DNA of 64,000 nt from Tateyamaria sp947503385 (GTDB lineage Bacteria > Pseudomonadota > Alphaproteobacteria > Rhodobacterales > Rhodobacteraceae). This document shows, piece after piece, positions 8,914 through 20,640 of this stretch (the stretch's first letter is position 1; each line of letters starts with the position of its first letter). The notes below the pieces were generated by a model, which was given only the letters and a program-made list of their open reading frames with translations, searched no databases and had not been told where the DNA came from. A program made the translations under genes and the position numbers. The stretch is taken from positions 372,001 through 436,000 of the forward strand of contig NZ_JBNFZM010000002.1 of the NCBI RefSeq assembly GCF_051195235.1, in the 5' to 3' direction.

Positions 8914-9921
8914 TCAACCGTCCGCCACACCCGCTTCGGCAAAGGTTGCCATGCCCGAATGACAGGCGATGGCGCCCTTGAGGACGCCAATGGCCAGCGC
9001 CGCGCCCGACCCTTCGCCCAGCCGCAGGCCCAGTGACAGCAGCGGCGCCTTGCCCAACGCGTCCAGCATCCGGCCATGCGCGCCCTCGGCACTCAGGTGG
9101 CCCGCGACGCAGTGATCCAGCGCGGCGGCCTCCGTTTTGGCCAGCGTGGCGGCTGCGGCGGTGCAGATGAACCCGTCCAGAATGACCGGGATGCGCAGCG
9201 ACCGCGCCCGCGCAATGGCACCCGCCATCCCCGCCAACTCGCGCCCGCCAAGGCGGCGCAGCACATCCAGCCCGTCACCCGCATCCGCGTGGCGCGACAG
9301 CCCTGCGTCCACAATCGCTGTCTTCTGCGCCAGCGCATCGCCGACAACGCCGGTGCCCGCGCCCGTCCAATCCGCCGCCGCACCGCCAAACAGGCGCGCC
9401 GCAATGGCAGAGGCCGACGTCGTGTTGCCGATCCCCATCTCCCCCACCACAAGCAGATCAGACCCGGCATCCACCGCGTCCCACCCTGCCCGCAATGCCG
9501 CGACCACATCCGCGTCGGTCATCGCCGGACCTGCGGTGAAATCCGCCGTCGGGCGGTCAAGCTCCAGCGGGACAACGTCCATGCGCGCGCCAAAGGCCCC
9601 CGCCAACTGATTGATCGCAGCGCCACCAGCGGCAAAATTCGCGACCATCTGCACCGTCACCTCGGGCGGAAAGGCCGACACACCGCGCGCCGCAACCCCG
9701 TGATTGCCCGCGAACACGATCACCTGCGGTGCCTCTATCGCGGGGCGCGGCGTGCCGCGCCACCCGGCATACCACTGGGCCAGATCCTCCAGCCGACCCA
9801 GCGCGCCGGGGGGTTTGGTCAGCTGGCCATTGCGCTCTGCCGCGCCGGTCTGTGCTGCCGTGTCGGGGCCGGGCATGGCGGCTAGAAGGGCGCGCAATTC
9901 ATCAAGCGTTTCAAAGGACAT
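8914..9921 (-). CDS. cobT: nicotinate-nucleotide--dimethylbenzimidazole phosphoribosyltransferase
   Basis: This 335-residue enzyme transfers phosphoribose from nicotinate mononucleotide to 5,6-dimethylbenzimidazole, giving alpha-ribazole phosphate for the lower ligand of cobalamin. Diagnostic segments are LTKPPGALGRLEDLA near the N-terminus, FAGNHGVAARGVSAFP, VGEMGIGNTTSASA, and the C-terminal LRLGEGSGAALAI with the catalytic glutamate. It is divergent from cobS with 75 bp between starts; that gap holds no recognisable cobalamin riboswitch. It converges on the antiporter gene with 3 bp between stops. Confidence 0.95.
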   Translation of the reverse strand: MSFETLDELRALLAAMPGPDTAAQTGAAERNGQLTKPPGALGRLEDLAQWYAGWRGTPRPAIEAPQVIVFAGNHGVAARGVSAFPPEVTVQMVANFAAGGAAINQLAGAFGARMDVVPLELDRPTADFTAGPAMTDADVVAALRAGWDAVDAGSDLLVVGEMGIGNTTSASAIAARLFGGAAADWTGAGTGVVGDALAQKTAIVDAGLSRHADAGDGLDVLRRLGGRELAGMAGAIARARSLRIPVILDGFICTAAAATLAKTEAAALDHCVAGHLSAEGAHGRMLDALGKAPLLSLGLRLGEGSGAALAIGVLKGAIACHSGMATFAEAGVADG

Positions 9922-9996
9922 GGATCAGAACCTTCTTGCCTCAGGGTCCCCCGCTCATTACCCAAAGCGGACCGGCCCGCAAGACGGTTAAGGGAC

Positions 9997-10740
9997 ATGA
10001 GCGACAACAAATCCGACATCTTCTGGGATCTGCCTGCAGCCTTTGTGCTGCTCACCCGTCTGCCCCTGCCCGCCTTGCCCGATGCGGCCTTTGCCGGGGC
10101 CGCCCGCGCGGTCTGGGCCTATCCGGTGGTGGGGCTGGTGCTGGGCGGGGTCGCCGCCGCTTTGGGGGCCGGGCTGACCGCATTGGGCCTGCCCCCGCTG
10201 CTGGTCGCCGGAGGTGTGCTGGTGGCGCTGGTGATGCTGACCGGGGCCATGCACGAGGACGGGCTGGCCGACACCGCCGATGGGCTTTGGGGCGGCCTGA
10301 CCCCCGCACGGCGGCTCGACATAATGAAAGACAGCCGCATCGGCACCTACGGCGTGTTGGCGCTGGTGCTGGCCATGGGCCTGCGCTGGCAGGGCTACGC
10401 GCTGGTCAGTTGGGCCGAACTGATCTGCGCGCTGGTGCTGTCACGGGCGGCAATGCCGCCCTTGATGCTCGCCCTGCCCCATGCGCGCGCGGACGGGCTG
10501 TCCAAAAGGGTTGGCAAGCCGGGGATGCCGCCTGTCGCGGCGGCGGGTGCCATTGCCGTGGTCGTGGCGCTGGTTCTGACGGGCGGCAGCGGCCTTGTTG
10601 CGCTGGCGCTTGCCGCGGGGACGGCCACCGGGATGGCGGCACTGGCCCGGCGCAAGATCGGCGGACAAACCGGCGATATCCTCGGGGCCACGCAGATGGT
10701 GGTCGAGATTGCGGTTCTGCTGACCTTCGTGGCGCTCTGA
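9997..10740 (+). CDS. cobS: adenosylcobinamide-GDP ribazoletransferase (cobalamin synthase)
   Basis: This 247-residue polytopic membrane protein joins adenosylcobinamide-GDP and alpha-ribazole (phosphate) in the last assembly step of cobalamin. The signature GAMHEDGLADTADGLWGG with its D-x-x-D-x-x-D acids near residue 85-100 is the metal and phosphate site. The next segment RRLDIMKDSRIGTYG is also typical. At least six hydrophobic segments follow, ending with the family's GGQTGDILGATQMVVE. Its divergent partner cobT acts on the preceding nucleotide-loop step, so the two form a cobalamin-assembly pair. Confidence 0.95.
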   Translation: MSDNKSDIFWDLPAAFVLLTRLPLPALPDAAFAGAARAVWAYPVVGLVLGGVAAALGAGLTALGLPPLLVAGGVLVALVMLTGAMHEDGLADTADGLWGGLTPARRLDIMKDSRIGTYGVLALVLAMGLRWQGYALVSWAELICALVLSRAAMPPLMLALPHARADGLSKRVGKPGMPPVAAAGAIAVVVALVLTGGSGLVALALAAGTATGMAALARRKIGGQTGDILGATQMVVEIAVLLTFVAL

Positions 10741-10750
10741 GCACGAAAAA

Positions 10751-10775
10751 GCCGCGCCCGAAGACCGGACGCGGC
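10751..10775. terminator. bidirectional hairpin terminator between cobS and carD
   Basis: GCCGCG at 10751-10756 pairs with CGCGGC at 10770-10775. It is flanked by an A-run on the left (GAAAAA) and by AAAATTTT on the right. It lies between two convergent genes and could serve both strands. Confidence 0.6.
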
Positions 10776-10799
10776 ACCAAAATTTTCAGGCCCTTGCGC

Positions 10800-11315
10800 T
10801 TAGGCTGCGGCGGCGCGGCTCATCAGAACACCGCCGATTTCCTGCGCTGCGGCACCTTCGTCGCCACCGGATACGGCAGCCACTTCGCGTGTCAGACGCT
10901 CAAGGGCGGCTTCATAAAGCTGCCGCTCGGAATAGCTCTGCTCGCGCTGGTCGTCGGTGCGGTGCAGGTCGCGCACGACCTCCGCAATCGCGATCAGGTC
11001 GCCTGAGTTGATCTTTTGCTCGTATTCCTGCGCCCGGCGCGACCACATGGCCCGCTTGACCTTGGCCTTGCCCTTGAGCGTCTTCATCGCGTGGGCAATG
11101 ACATCCGGGCTCGACAATGCGCGCATTCCGATCTCGGTTGCCTTGTTGGTGGGCACGCGCAGCGTCATCTTGTCCTTCTCGAACGAGATAACGAACAGCT
11201 CAAGCGAGATGCCGGCCACTTCCTGGCTTTCGATCGACACGATCTGGCCCACGCCATGGGCGGGGTAGACCACAAATTCGTTAGGGCGGAAGTCGAGCTT
11301 TTTCGTTTTTGTCAT
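10800..11315 (-). CDS. carD: CarD-family RNA-polymerase-binding transcription factor
   Basis: This 171-residue protein has an N-terminal RNA-polymerase-interacting Tudor-like domain (about 8-65: FRPNEFVVYPAHGVGQIVSI through MTLRVPTNKATEIGMR). The helical DNA-contact domain (about 75-160) includes KRAMWSRRAQEYEQKINSGD. CarD stabilises the open complex at promoters, notably rRNA promoters, in alphaproteobacteria. The first residues TKTKK and the GAGG site upstream support the start at 11315. It lies next to fdxA, as in the Rhodobacteraceae genomes I know. Confidence 0.93.
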   Translation of the reverse strand: MTKTKKLDFRPNEFVVYPAHGVGQIVSIESQEVAGISLELFVISFEKDKMTLRVPTNKATEIGMRALSSPDVIAHAMKTLKGKAKVKRAMWSRRAQEYEQKINSGDLIAIAEVVRDLHRTDDQREQSYSERQLYEAALERLTREVAAVSGGDEGAAAQEIGGVLMSRAAAA

Positions 11316-11624
11316 TCTTGATCCTCTTGCATGACGTCCGGAACGGGGTGCCTCTTGTGACAGTCAAAACCGCATCGGGCGGGGCAAGCATTGCCTCGTC
11401 TCGGTGCGGTTCGGGGTCATTTCGATACGCAAAAGGCGCTGGGGAGGCCTTTTGACAAGCAGTGTCCATATGTCAGTTATGAGACATACCATATCATAAA
11501 ATCGGCCCCGCCGAAAGTTGACGCAGGGGAAGATTTTGAATTAGCAGGCGTTTTTAGGCCCTTAGAGCGGGTTTTTCGCGTCCCAAGTCGCTGCAACGCA
11601 CCCCAGAGCGATTCGATTCGCGGC
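11316..11624. other. 309-bp intergenic region between carD and fdxA
   Basis: No coding frame is convincing here. The region holds an 8-bp hairpin with complementary arms CAAAAGGC and GCCTTTTG at 11430-11437 and 11447-11454. A 6-bp inverted repeat TATGTC-N8-GACATA lies at 11469-11488 inside an AT-rich patch. TTGACA at 11452 is the only good -35-like hexamer and faces right, with no gene on that strand. The carD promoter must lie somewhere within this region. A small RNA is possible but unsupported. Confidence 0.4.
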
Positions 11625-11960
11625 CTAGCCGCCTTCGCCGGGGGCCTCGGAAAACAGGTCCATCTTGCCCTCTTTGCCATCCATTTCGTCGGCGGTGGGC
11701 AGCGGGTCCTTCTTGGTGATGATGACCGGCCACATCTCGGAATACTTGCGGTTGAACTCGACCCATTTTTCCATGTCCGGTTCGGTGTCGGGGCGGATCG
11801 CGTCGGCAGGGCATTCGGGTTCACACACACCGCAGTCGATGCATTCATCAGGGTGGATCACCAGCATGTTCTCGCCTTCGTAAAAGCAATCCACCGGGCA
11901 CACTTCGACGCAGTCGGTGTACTTGCAGGCGATGCAGCTGTCGTTGACGATATAGGTCAT
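11625..11960 (-). CDS. fdxA: 7Fe (3Fe-4S/4Fe-4S) ferredoxin FdxA
   Basis: This 111-residue soluble electron carrier has the cysteine pattern C9-x6-C16-x3-C20 in the first cluster region and CIDCGVCEPECP (C-x2-C-x2-C-x3-C) in the second. This is the pattern of seven-iron ferredoxins, in which the first motif binds a 3Fe-4S cluster. The C-terminal extension (WVEFNRKYSEMWPVIITKKDPLP) is the hallmark of the alphaproteobacterial FdxA type. It is transcribed after the S4/helicase genes on the same strand. Confidence 0.95.
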   Translation of the reverse strand: MTYIVNDSCIACKYTDCVEVCPVDCFYEGENMLVIHPDECIDCGVCEPECPADAIRPDTEPDMEKWVEFNRKYSEMWPVIITKKDPLPTADEMDGKEGKMDLFSEAPGEGG

Positions 11961-12011
11961 TCGGGCGGGATCCTCGGATATGTCAGAAGGTAGCTAGACC
12001 AGCGCGCGCGG

Positions 12012-12398
12012 TCATTCAAGATGGCGGGACCGGGAAAGGTCAGCCTGCCGCCGGTCCTTTTTGGTGGGGCGCCCTTTTCCCTCGTAGCCGGGGTTTTGCG
12101 GAACGGGCGTTTCGCGCGGCGGCGGTGGCGCGGAATGATCGGTATAGAGGGTCTGCGCCTCGGGCGCGGGGCCGCGCCGTGTGCCAAGCGCCGCAACCTC
12201 GATCACGCGGACATGTTCCCCAATGGCAAAGGTCAGCATGTCGCCCGGTGCGATGGTCGAGGACCGCTTGGTCACGCGGGTGCCGTTCACCCGCACGTCA
12301 CCGGCCGCCACACGGGCTGCGGCCAAGGTGCGCGTCTTGAAGAACCGGGCGAACCACAGCCATTTGTCCAGCCGCAATTTCCCGGCGTCCTCAGACAC
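12012..12398 (-). CDS. S4-domain RNA-binding protein (HslR-like)
   Basis: This 128-residue basic protein has the S4 fold at residues 8-70: RLDKWLWFARFFKTRTLAAARVAAGDVRVNGTRV, preceding a proline-rich, basic tail. E. coli HslR (Hsp15) of this family rescues stalled 50S-peptidyl-tRNA complexes; that role is inferred here. It begins with GTG at 12398, directly abutting the stop of the helicase gene (TAA then GTG), so translation is probably coupled to it. The tail after residue 85 (PPPPRETPVP, GRPTKKDRRQ) is likely disordered. Confidence 0.85.
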   Translation of the reverse strand: MSEDAGKLRLDKWLWFARFFKTRTLAAARVAAGDVRVNGTRVTKRSSTIAPGDMLTFAIGEHVRVIEVAALGTRRGPAPEAQTLYTDHSAPPPPRETPVPQNPGYEGKGRPTKKDRRQADLSRSRHLE

Positions 12399-15281
<2,883 letters not shown>

Positions 15282-15302
15282 CGGCGCGTTCCTCTTTGGC
15301 GA

Positions 15303-15860
15303 TCAGAGCTCGCGGCCAATCCCGCGCCGCTTGAGCTGGTCCAGCGCAGTGGTGGCGTTTTCGTGATGCGGATGCAAGTCCAGCACATGGCGAAACGCTT
15401 CTTCGGCGCGCGCATAATCTCCGAACTCCTGAAACATGACGCCCAGCCCGAACATGGCGTTGTAATTGTCGGGGTTCAGCGTCAGCGCTTTTTCCAGATC
15501 GGACAGGGCCGGACCATAGAGGTCTTTCATGTAATAGGCGGTGGCGCGTGCGTGCCAGCCTTCGGCAAAGTCCGGCGCATGGTCCGTGACAGCCGTCAGA
15601 TGCGCGATGGCCGCATCCAGATCCTCGTCCTCCATCGCCTCGCGCCCCCGGCGCAACAGCAAATCGACAGTGGTCGAACCTGACAATTCCCACAAACGCT
15701 CTATCTCGCGCGTCAGACGGGTAGCCTCTGCCGGTTCCGCCGACTGCAAGGCCTGCAACATCTCGTCAAGCGATGATTGCGCAACCGCAGGTAAGGAATT
15801 CCCGACTGTGAGTAAAACTGCCGTGACGACAGGGTAGAGTTTGGAAAATCTGATGCCCAT
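15303..15860 (-). CDS. secreted TPR-repeat protein
   Basis: This 185-residue protein starts at 15860 with a signal peptide (MGIRFSKLYPVVTAVLLTVG, cleavage expected after AVA). Upstream in-frame starts lack a ribosome site and would bury the signal. Three tetratricopeptide repeats are visible at about residues 65-170, for example EGWHARATAYYMKDLYGPAL, DNYNAMFGLGVMFQEFGDYA and ARAEEAFRHVLDLHP. These proteins are periplasmic scaffolds; the partner is unknown. The gene is 22 bp from the helicase gene on the same strand and divergent from the SCP2 gene. Confidence 0.8.
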   Translation of the reverse strand: MGIRFSKLYPVVTAVLLTVGNSLPAVAQSSLDEMLQALQSAEPAEATRLTREIERLWELSGSTTVDLLLRRGREAMEDEDLDAAIAHLTAVTDHAPDFAEGWHARATAYYMKDLYGPALSDLEKALTLNPDNYNAMFGLGVMFQEFGDYARAEEAFRHVLDLHPHHENATTALDQLKRRGIGREL

Positions 15861-15934
15861 AAAGAGAAATGTAACAGGCCGGCTGGCAAATTCCACACGC
15901 CATTGGCCCCCAACCCGCAAAAAGGGCATCAAAG

Positions 15935-16225
15935 ATGAGTGACACAGTGACCGAGGCCGTGGCCGTCCTGAACCAAAAGCTGGCAGATGCCAACTTTTCC
16001 GGCACCGCCAAGTTCGACATAGAAGGCGAGGGCGCAATCATGATGGACGCCAATGGCGCACGCGCAGGCGACGAACCCGCCGACGTCACGCTAAGCGCGG
16101 ATGCAGACACGTTCCGGTCGATCCTCGAAGGCGACACCAACCCCACATCCGCCTTTATGACCGGCAAGCTGAAGGTCGACGGCGATATGGGCATGGCGAT
16201 GAGCCTCGCGTCGGTCCTTGCTTGA
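15935..16225 (+). CDS. SCP2 sterol-binding-domain protein
   Basis: This is a 96-residue acidic protein consisting only of an SCP2 domain: FSGTAKFDIEGEGAIMMD, followed by ADVTLSADADTFRSILEGDTNPTSAFMTGKLKVDG. The TSAFMTGKLKVDGD segment is the most conserved part of the family. SCP2 domains form a hydrophobic tunnel that binds lipids or acyl groups. It opens a same-strand run in which the next gene (a hydrolase) begins within a few bases, so a lipid-related pair is plausible but unproven. Confidence 0.9.
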   Translation: MSDTVTEAVAVLNQKLADANFSGTAKFDIEGEGAIMMDANGARAGDEPADVTLSADADTFRSILEGDTNPTSAFMTGKLKVDGDMGMAMSLASVLA

Positions 16226-16229
16226 TCAT

Positions 16230-17171
16230 ATGACATTAAAGGCCGCCCCTCTTTTTACCGATTTCGGTGCGGGGCCCGCGGATGGGGCGGCTTACTGGCT
16301 TAAAACGTCAGACGGGGTGCGGATTCGCATCGGCGTCTGGCCTGCGTCCAAGGCTGTGGGCACGGTGCTGCTGTTCTGTGGCCGGACCGAATATGTCGAG
16401 AAATACGGCATCGCGGCGCATGAACTGGTGCAGCGCGGCTATACGACGGTGGTGGTGGACTGGCGCGGACAGGGGCTGGCCGACCGGCTCTTGGGCAATA
16501 CCAGCATCGGCCATGTCGAGGATTTCGGCGATTATCAGAAAGATGTGGCGGCTGTCCTGAATGCGACGCGCACGCTGGACCTGCCCGAACCGCTGTATCT
16601 GCTGGGCCATTCCATGGGCGGCAGCATTGGCCTGCGCGCCCTGTACGAAGGGTTGCCCGTCGCGGCCGCAGCCTTCACCGGACCGATGTGGGGCATTGCG
16701 ATGGCCGCGTATCTGCGTCCGGTCGCATGGAGCCTTGGCCGTGCCATGCCCGCCGCCGGGCTGGGCAACGTGCTGGCGCCGGGCACCAGCATGACCCATT
16801 ACGTGCTCGCCTCCCCGTTCGAGGATAACACGCTGACCCGCGACCGGGAGATGTGGCAGATGATGCAGGACCAACTGCGCGCCCACCCGGAACTGGCCCT
16901 AGGCGGCCCCAGTGTGACGTGGCTGCGCAAGGCGCTTGACGACACCAACGCCCTGTCCCTACGGCCCTCGCCCGACCTGCCATGCGTCACCTTCATGGGC
17001 GACAATGAACGCATCGTCGATGTGGGCCGCGTCCACGCCCGCATGGCGCAATGGCCCAAGGGCACCCTGCACGTGATGCAAGACGCCGAACACGAGGTCA
17101 TCATGGAAGACGCGGCCACCCGCACGTGGCTCTTTGACACCATGGTGCAGACCTTCGCAGAGGCTGGCTAA
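16230..17171 (+). CDS. alpha/beta hydrolase, lysophospholipase-like
   Basis: This 313-residue protein has the alpha/beta-hydrolase fold. The nucleophile elbow is LLGHSMGGSIG (Ser near residue 130), the acid lies in the FMGDNERIVDVGRV region, and the last His is in MQDAEHEVIMED. The lid and the early VVDWRGQGLADR resemble PldB/monoglyceride-lipase relatives that release fatty acids from glycerolipids. The start is ATG at 16230; an in-frame TTG at 16218 would overlap the SCP2 gene. The adjacency to SCP2 suggests lipid turnover. Confidence 0.8.
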   Translation: MTLKAAPLFTDFGAGPADGAAYWLKTSDGVRIRIGVWPASKAVGTVLLFCGRTEYVEKYGIAAHELVQRGYTTVVVDWRGQGLADRLLGNTSIGHVEDFGDYQKDVAAVLNATRTLDLPEPLYLLGHSMGGSIGLRALYEGLPVAAAAFTGPMWGIAMAAYLRPVAWSLGRAMPAAGLGNVLAPGTSMTHYVLASPFEDNTLTRDREMWQMMQDQLRAHPELALGGPSVTWLRKALDDTNALSLRPSPDLPCVTFMGDNERIVDVGRVHARMAQWPKGTLHVMQDAEHEVIMEDAATRTWLFDTMVQTFAEAG

Positions 17172-17199
17172 GCCCGCGCCCCATGCTACGTTAGGCGTC

Positions 17200-18195
17200 A
17201 TGGGCGCGCTCACCTTCACCCCCTCCGGCATCTACTGCGCCGCGGGCGATTTCTATATCGACCCGTGGCGCCCCGTGGACCGCGCCCTGATCACCCATGG
17301 CCACGCCGATCACGCCCGGTCCGGCATGGGGTCCTACCTTGCCACGGACATCGCCGCCCCGGTCATGCGCCACCGCCTCGGCGACATCCCCATCGACGCC
17401 GTGCGCTATGGCGAGACCCGCCAGATCGGCGGCGCCACCGTGTCTTTTCACCCCGCAGGCCACGTGCCCGGCTCCGCCCAGATCCGGGTCGAGGTCGCAG
17501 GCGAGGTCTGGGTGGCCTCCGGCGACTACAAGGTGGTCGATGACGGCCTCTCCACCCCGTTTGAGCCGGTGCCTTGCCACCATTTCATCACCGAAAGCAC
17601 CTTTGGCCTGCCCGTGTTCCGCTGGCAGCCACAGGACGTCATCGCGCGCGAGCTGAATGGCTGGTGGGCCGCCTGTGCCGCCGCGGGCAAAACCGCCTTT
17701 CTTGGCTGCTATGCCTTGGGCAAGGCCCAGCGCCTGCTCACACTCCTGAACCCCGATCAGGGGCCGATCCTCACCCACACCGCCATCGAGAACACCAACG
17801 CCGTGCTGCGCGGCCAAGGCCTCCGCTTGCCCGACACCGTGCCCGCAGGCCCGGACCTCACGCCCAAGGACCATCCGGGCGCCATCGTGCTTTGCCCTCC
17901 GTCGGCCATCGGTTCTGCATGGGCGCGCAAGTTCGGGGCACAGGAAACCGGCTTTGCCTCCGGCTGGATGGCCCTGCGCGGCATCCGCCGCCGCCGCGCG
18001 GGCGACCGCGGCTTTGTCATCTCGGACCATGCGGACTGGCCCGGCCTGCTGGACGCGATCAAGGCCACACAGGCTGAAAATATATACGTCACACATGGTT
18101 ACACGGATATCTTCAGCCGTTACCTCAATGAAAACGGCTGGGCCGCCCAAGTGATCCCCACCGAATTCGGCAGCGAAGAGGAAGACGCGGCATGA
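17200..18195 (+). CDS. ligase-associated DNA exonuclease (metallo-beta-lactamase fold)
   Basis: This 331-residue protein starts MGALTFTPSGIYCAAGDFYIDPW and carries the zinc motif THGHADHAR (residues 34-42). Then come the HPAGHVPGSAQI and VASGDYK segments of the CPSF/Pso2-like beta-CASP branch. Members of this family are found beside ATP-dependent DNA ligases and act in DNA repair. Its stop overlaps the ligase start by four bases (ATGA), which links the two translationally. The ATG at 17200 is preceded by TTAGG. Confidence 0.9.
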   Translation: MGALTFTPSGIYCAAGDFYIDPWRPVDRALITHGHADHARSGMGSYLATDIAAPVMRHRLGDIPIDAVRYGETRQIGGATVSFHPAGHVPGSAQIRVEVAGEVWVASGDYKVVDDGLSTPFEPVPCHHFITESTFGLPVFRWQPQDVIARELNGWWAACAAAGKTAFLGCYALGKAQRLLTLLNPDQGPILTHTAIENTNAVLRGQGLRLPDTVPAGPDLTPKDHPGAIVLCPPSAIGSAWARKFGAQETGFASGWMALRGIRRRRAGDRGFVISDHADWPGLLDAIKATQAENIYVTHGYTDIFSRYLNENGWAAQVIPTEFGSEEEDAA

Positions 18196-19784
18196 ACCGC
18201 TTTGCTACGCTGTTCAACGCCATCGACCAATCCACCAAAACCACGGTCAAGGTCGCCGCCCTCGCCGACTATTTCCGCGATGCACCGCAGGACGACCGCA
18301 TCTGGACCATCGCCATCTTTTCTGGCCGCCGCCCCAAACGCGCCGTCACCACGACCAAACTGCGCGCATGGGCGGCAGAGCGTGCAGGCATCCCCCTGTG
18401 GCTGTTCGAAGAGGCCTACCCGATTGTCGGCGACCTCGCCGAAACCATCGCGCTGGTTCTGCCCGCGCCCGCCCAGAGCAGCGACCACAGCCTGTCATAT
18501 TGGATCAACGCCCTGCGCGCCCTCACCGACAGCGACGAGGACGCCAAAAAGGCGTTTGTGCTTGACGCCTGGGACCAACTGCCACCGACCCAGCGTTTTC
18601 TCTTCAACAAGCTGCTCACAGGCGGCTTTCGTGTCGGCATCAGTCAAAAGCTGATGACCCGCGCGCTGGCCCGTGCCACCGACCGGGACGAGGCGGAGCT
18701 GGCCCACCGCCTGATGGGCGACTGGGACCCGGCCAGCATCACATGGGCCGCCCTGATCGAAGAGGACGACCCCGCCGACAACGCCTCGCGCCCCTACCCG
18801 TTCTACCTCGCCTACGCGCTCGAAGACGCGCCCGAAGCGCTTGGCGCGCCCAGTGATTGGCAAGCCGAATGGAAATGGGACGGCATCCGGGGCCAGCTTA
18901 TCCTGCGCGGCGGCGCCCATTTTGTCTGGTCGCGCGGCGAGGAACTGATGACCCACCGGTTCCCCGAATTTGCCCGCGCGGTGGATTTTGTGCCCGACGG
19001 CACCGTGCTCGACGGCGAGATCCTCGCATGGGGACAGGACCAGCCGCAAAGCTTCAACGCCCTTCAGCCCCGCATCGGACGCAAAACCGTGCCGAAAAAG
19101 CTGCTGCAAGAGGCGCCGGTGATCCTGTACGCCTATGACCTGCTGGAATGGCAGGGGCAGGACCTGCGCGGCCAGCCTCTGTCGAACCGCCGCGCCCGGC
19201 TTGAAACGCTCTGTGCCGATCTGCCCCCGGATGCCCCGATCAAGCTGGCCCCCCTCGTCCCCTTCGACAGCTGGGACAAGCTGGCTAAGGTCCGCCAAAC
19301 CGCCCGCGACGCGATGGCCGAAGGGTTGATGGTCAAACGCCGAGACAGCCTCTATGGCACAGGCCGCAAAAAGGGCGACTGGTGGAAATGGAAACTCGAC
19401 CCGCTCACCATCGACGCGGTGATGATCTATGCGCAATCGGGCCATGGCCGCCGCGCCAACCTGTTTACCGATTTCACCTTCGCGGTGTGGAAGGGCAATG
19501 ACCTCGTCCCCTTCACCAAGGCCTATTCCGGCCTCACGGACGATGAGTTTCGCAAGATCACCGCTTGGGTAAAAAAGAACACACTGCAACGCTTTGGCCC
19601 GGTGCGCTCCGTCACACCGCATCACGTGTTCGAAATCGCCTTTGAGGGCATTCAGGCCTCACCCCGGCACAAATCCGGCGTTGCCCTGCGCTTTCCCCGG
19701 ATGAGCCGCTGGCGCCACGACAAACCGGTTCAGGAGGCCAACACCATGGACGACCTCAACGAGATGCTGCGCACCTATGGATAA
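18192..19784 (+). CDS. ATP-dependent DNA ligase (bacterial repair type)
   Basis: This 530-residue protein has an N-terminal helical DNA-binding domain (about 1-200), an adenylation domain with motif I EWKWDGIRGQ (nucleophilic lysine at residue 228), and an OB domain after about 430. Other ligase motifs are DGTVLDGEILAW (motif III-like), AEGLMVKRRDSLYGTGRK (motif IV/V) and GDWWKWK with the motif-V lysines. It seals nicks using ATP and is additional to the replicative NAD-dependent ligase. It is coupled to the exonuclease upstream and overlaps the amidohydrolase downstream by eight bases. Confidence 0.93.
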   Translation: MNRFATLFNAIDQSTKTTVKVAALADYFRDAPQDDRIWTIAIFSGRRPKRAVTTTKLRAWAAERAGIPLWLFEEAYPIVGDLAETIALVLPAPAQSSDHSLSYWINALRALTDSDEDAKKAFVLDAWDQLPPTQRFLFNKLLTGGFRVGISQKLMTRALARATDRDEAELAHRLMGDWDPASITWAALIEEDDPADNASRPYPFYLAYALEDAPEALGAPSDWQAEWKWDGIRGQLILRGGAHFVWSRGEELMTHRFPEFARAVDFVPDGTVLDGEILAWGQDQPQSFNALQPRIGRKTVPKKLLQEAPVILYAYDLLEWQGQDLRGQPLSNRRARLETLCADLPPDAPIKLAPLVPFDSWDKLAKVRQTARDAMAEGLMVKRRDSLYGTGRKKGDWWKWKLDPLTIDAVMIYAQSGHGRRANLFTDFTFAVWKGNDLVPFTKAYSGLTDDEFRKITAWVKKNTLQRFGPVRSVTPHHVFEIAFEGIQASPRHKSGVALRFPRMSRWRHDKPVQEANTMDDLNEMLRTYG

Positions 19785-20640
19785 CGCAGCCGCACCTTTT
19801 GCACCCACACGCCCCCGAACGCCGCTGCCAACGGGGGCTTGGGATGCCCATGTCCACCTGCTGGGCGGCCCCGAACACCCGCTGTCGCCCACGCGGGCCG
19901 AAAACCCGCCGCCGGACATTGGCTTTGACGGCTGGATTGCGCTGTACCGCGACCATCTGGCGGCACTGGGCTGCACACATGGCCTGATTGTCCACTCGAT
20001 CCTCTACGGCACCGACAACAGCGTGACGCTGGCAGCCCTCAAGGCGATGGGCACCGGGTTCCGGGGGGTGGGCCTGTTGCCGGACGGCGCCGCTGCCGCC
20101 GATGTCGCACGGTTTGCCGACGCAGGCATTGTCGCCATCCGCCTGAACTACGTGCATGGCGGCGTGCTCAGCTGGGCCGGTGCCAAGGCGCTGGCGCCCG
20201 TGCTCGCCCGGCACGACATGCATATCCAGATGCTGTTGCACGCGGACATACATATCGCCGAACTGGCGGACGATATCCGCGCCCTGCCGGTCCCACTTGT
20301 CATCGACCATTGCGGCTGGCCCACGTCGCTCAATCCGAACATTCCGGCAATCGACACGCTCTGCGCCCTGCTGGCCGAGGGTCACATCTATGTAAAACTG
20401 TCGGCCTCTTACCGCCTCACCCGCGACATCGCGCAAACCCAGCCGCTCATGCGCAAGCTCATCTCCGCCAACCCCGATCACATTCTCTGGGGGTCCGACT
20501 GGCCACATATCATGCTGAACAACGCCCATATGCCGCACGCAGCCCAACTCGCCGATATCGTCACCGAAATTGCCACCGACGCAGAACGGCAAAACATCTT
20601 CGTGACCAATCCCCAAAGGCTTTTCACTTCTTCTCTTTGA
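19777..20640 (+). CDS. TIM-barrel amidohydrolase, 2-pyrone-4,6-dicarboxylate hydrolase-like
   Basis: This 287-residue metal-dependent hydrolase opens with GAWDAHVHLLGGPEHPL, a D-x-H-x-H-type motif. Later segments are VIDHCGWPTSL, IYVKLSASYRLT and ILWGSDWPH, giving the His and Asp ligands of the amidohydrolase superfamily. Relatives (LigI) hydrolyse cyclic lactones from aromatic breakdown, but the real substrate is unknown. The start overlaps the ligase gene. The last residues (LFTSSL) and the stop codon are encoded by the leading edge of a repeat element that begins at about 20621. Confidence 0.85.
   Translation: MDNAAAPFAPTRPRTPLPTGAWDAHVHLLGGPEHPLSPTRAENPPPDIGFDGWIALYRDHLAALGCTHGLIVHSILYGTDNSVTLAALKAMGTGFRGVGLLPDGAAAADVARFADAGIVAIRLNYVHGGVLSWAGAKALAPVLARHDMHIQMLLHADIHIAELADDIRALPVPLVIDHCGWPTSLNPNIPAIDTLCALLAEGHIYVKLSASYRLTRDIAQTQPLMRKLISANPDHILWGSDWPHIMLNNAHMPHAAQLADIVTEIATDAERQNIFVTNPQRLFTSSL

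Noticed and set aside
9922..9996. Cobalamin riboswitch in the cobT/cobS gap
   Set aside because: 75 bp is too short and no B12-box-like core was seen.
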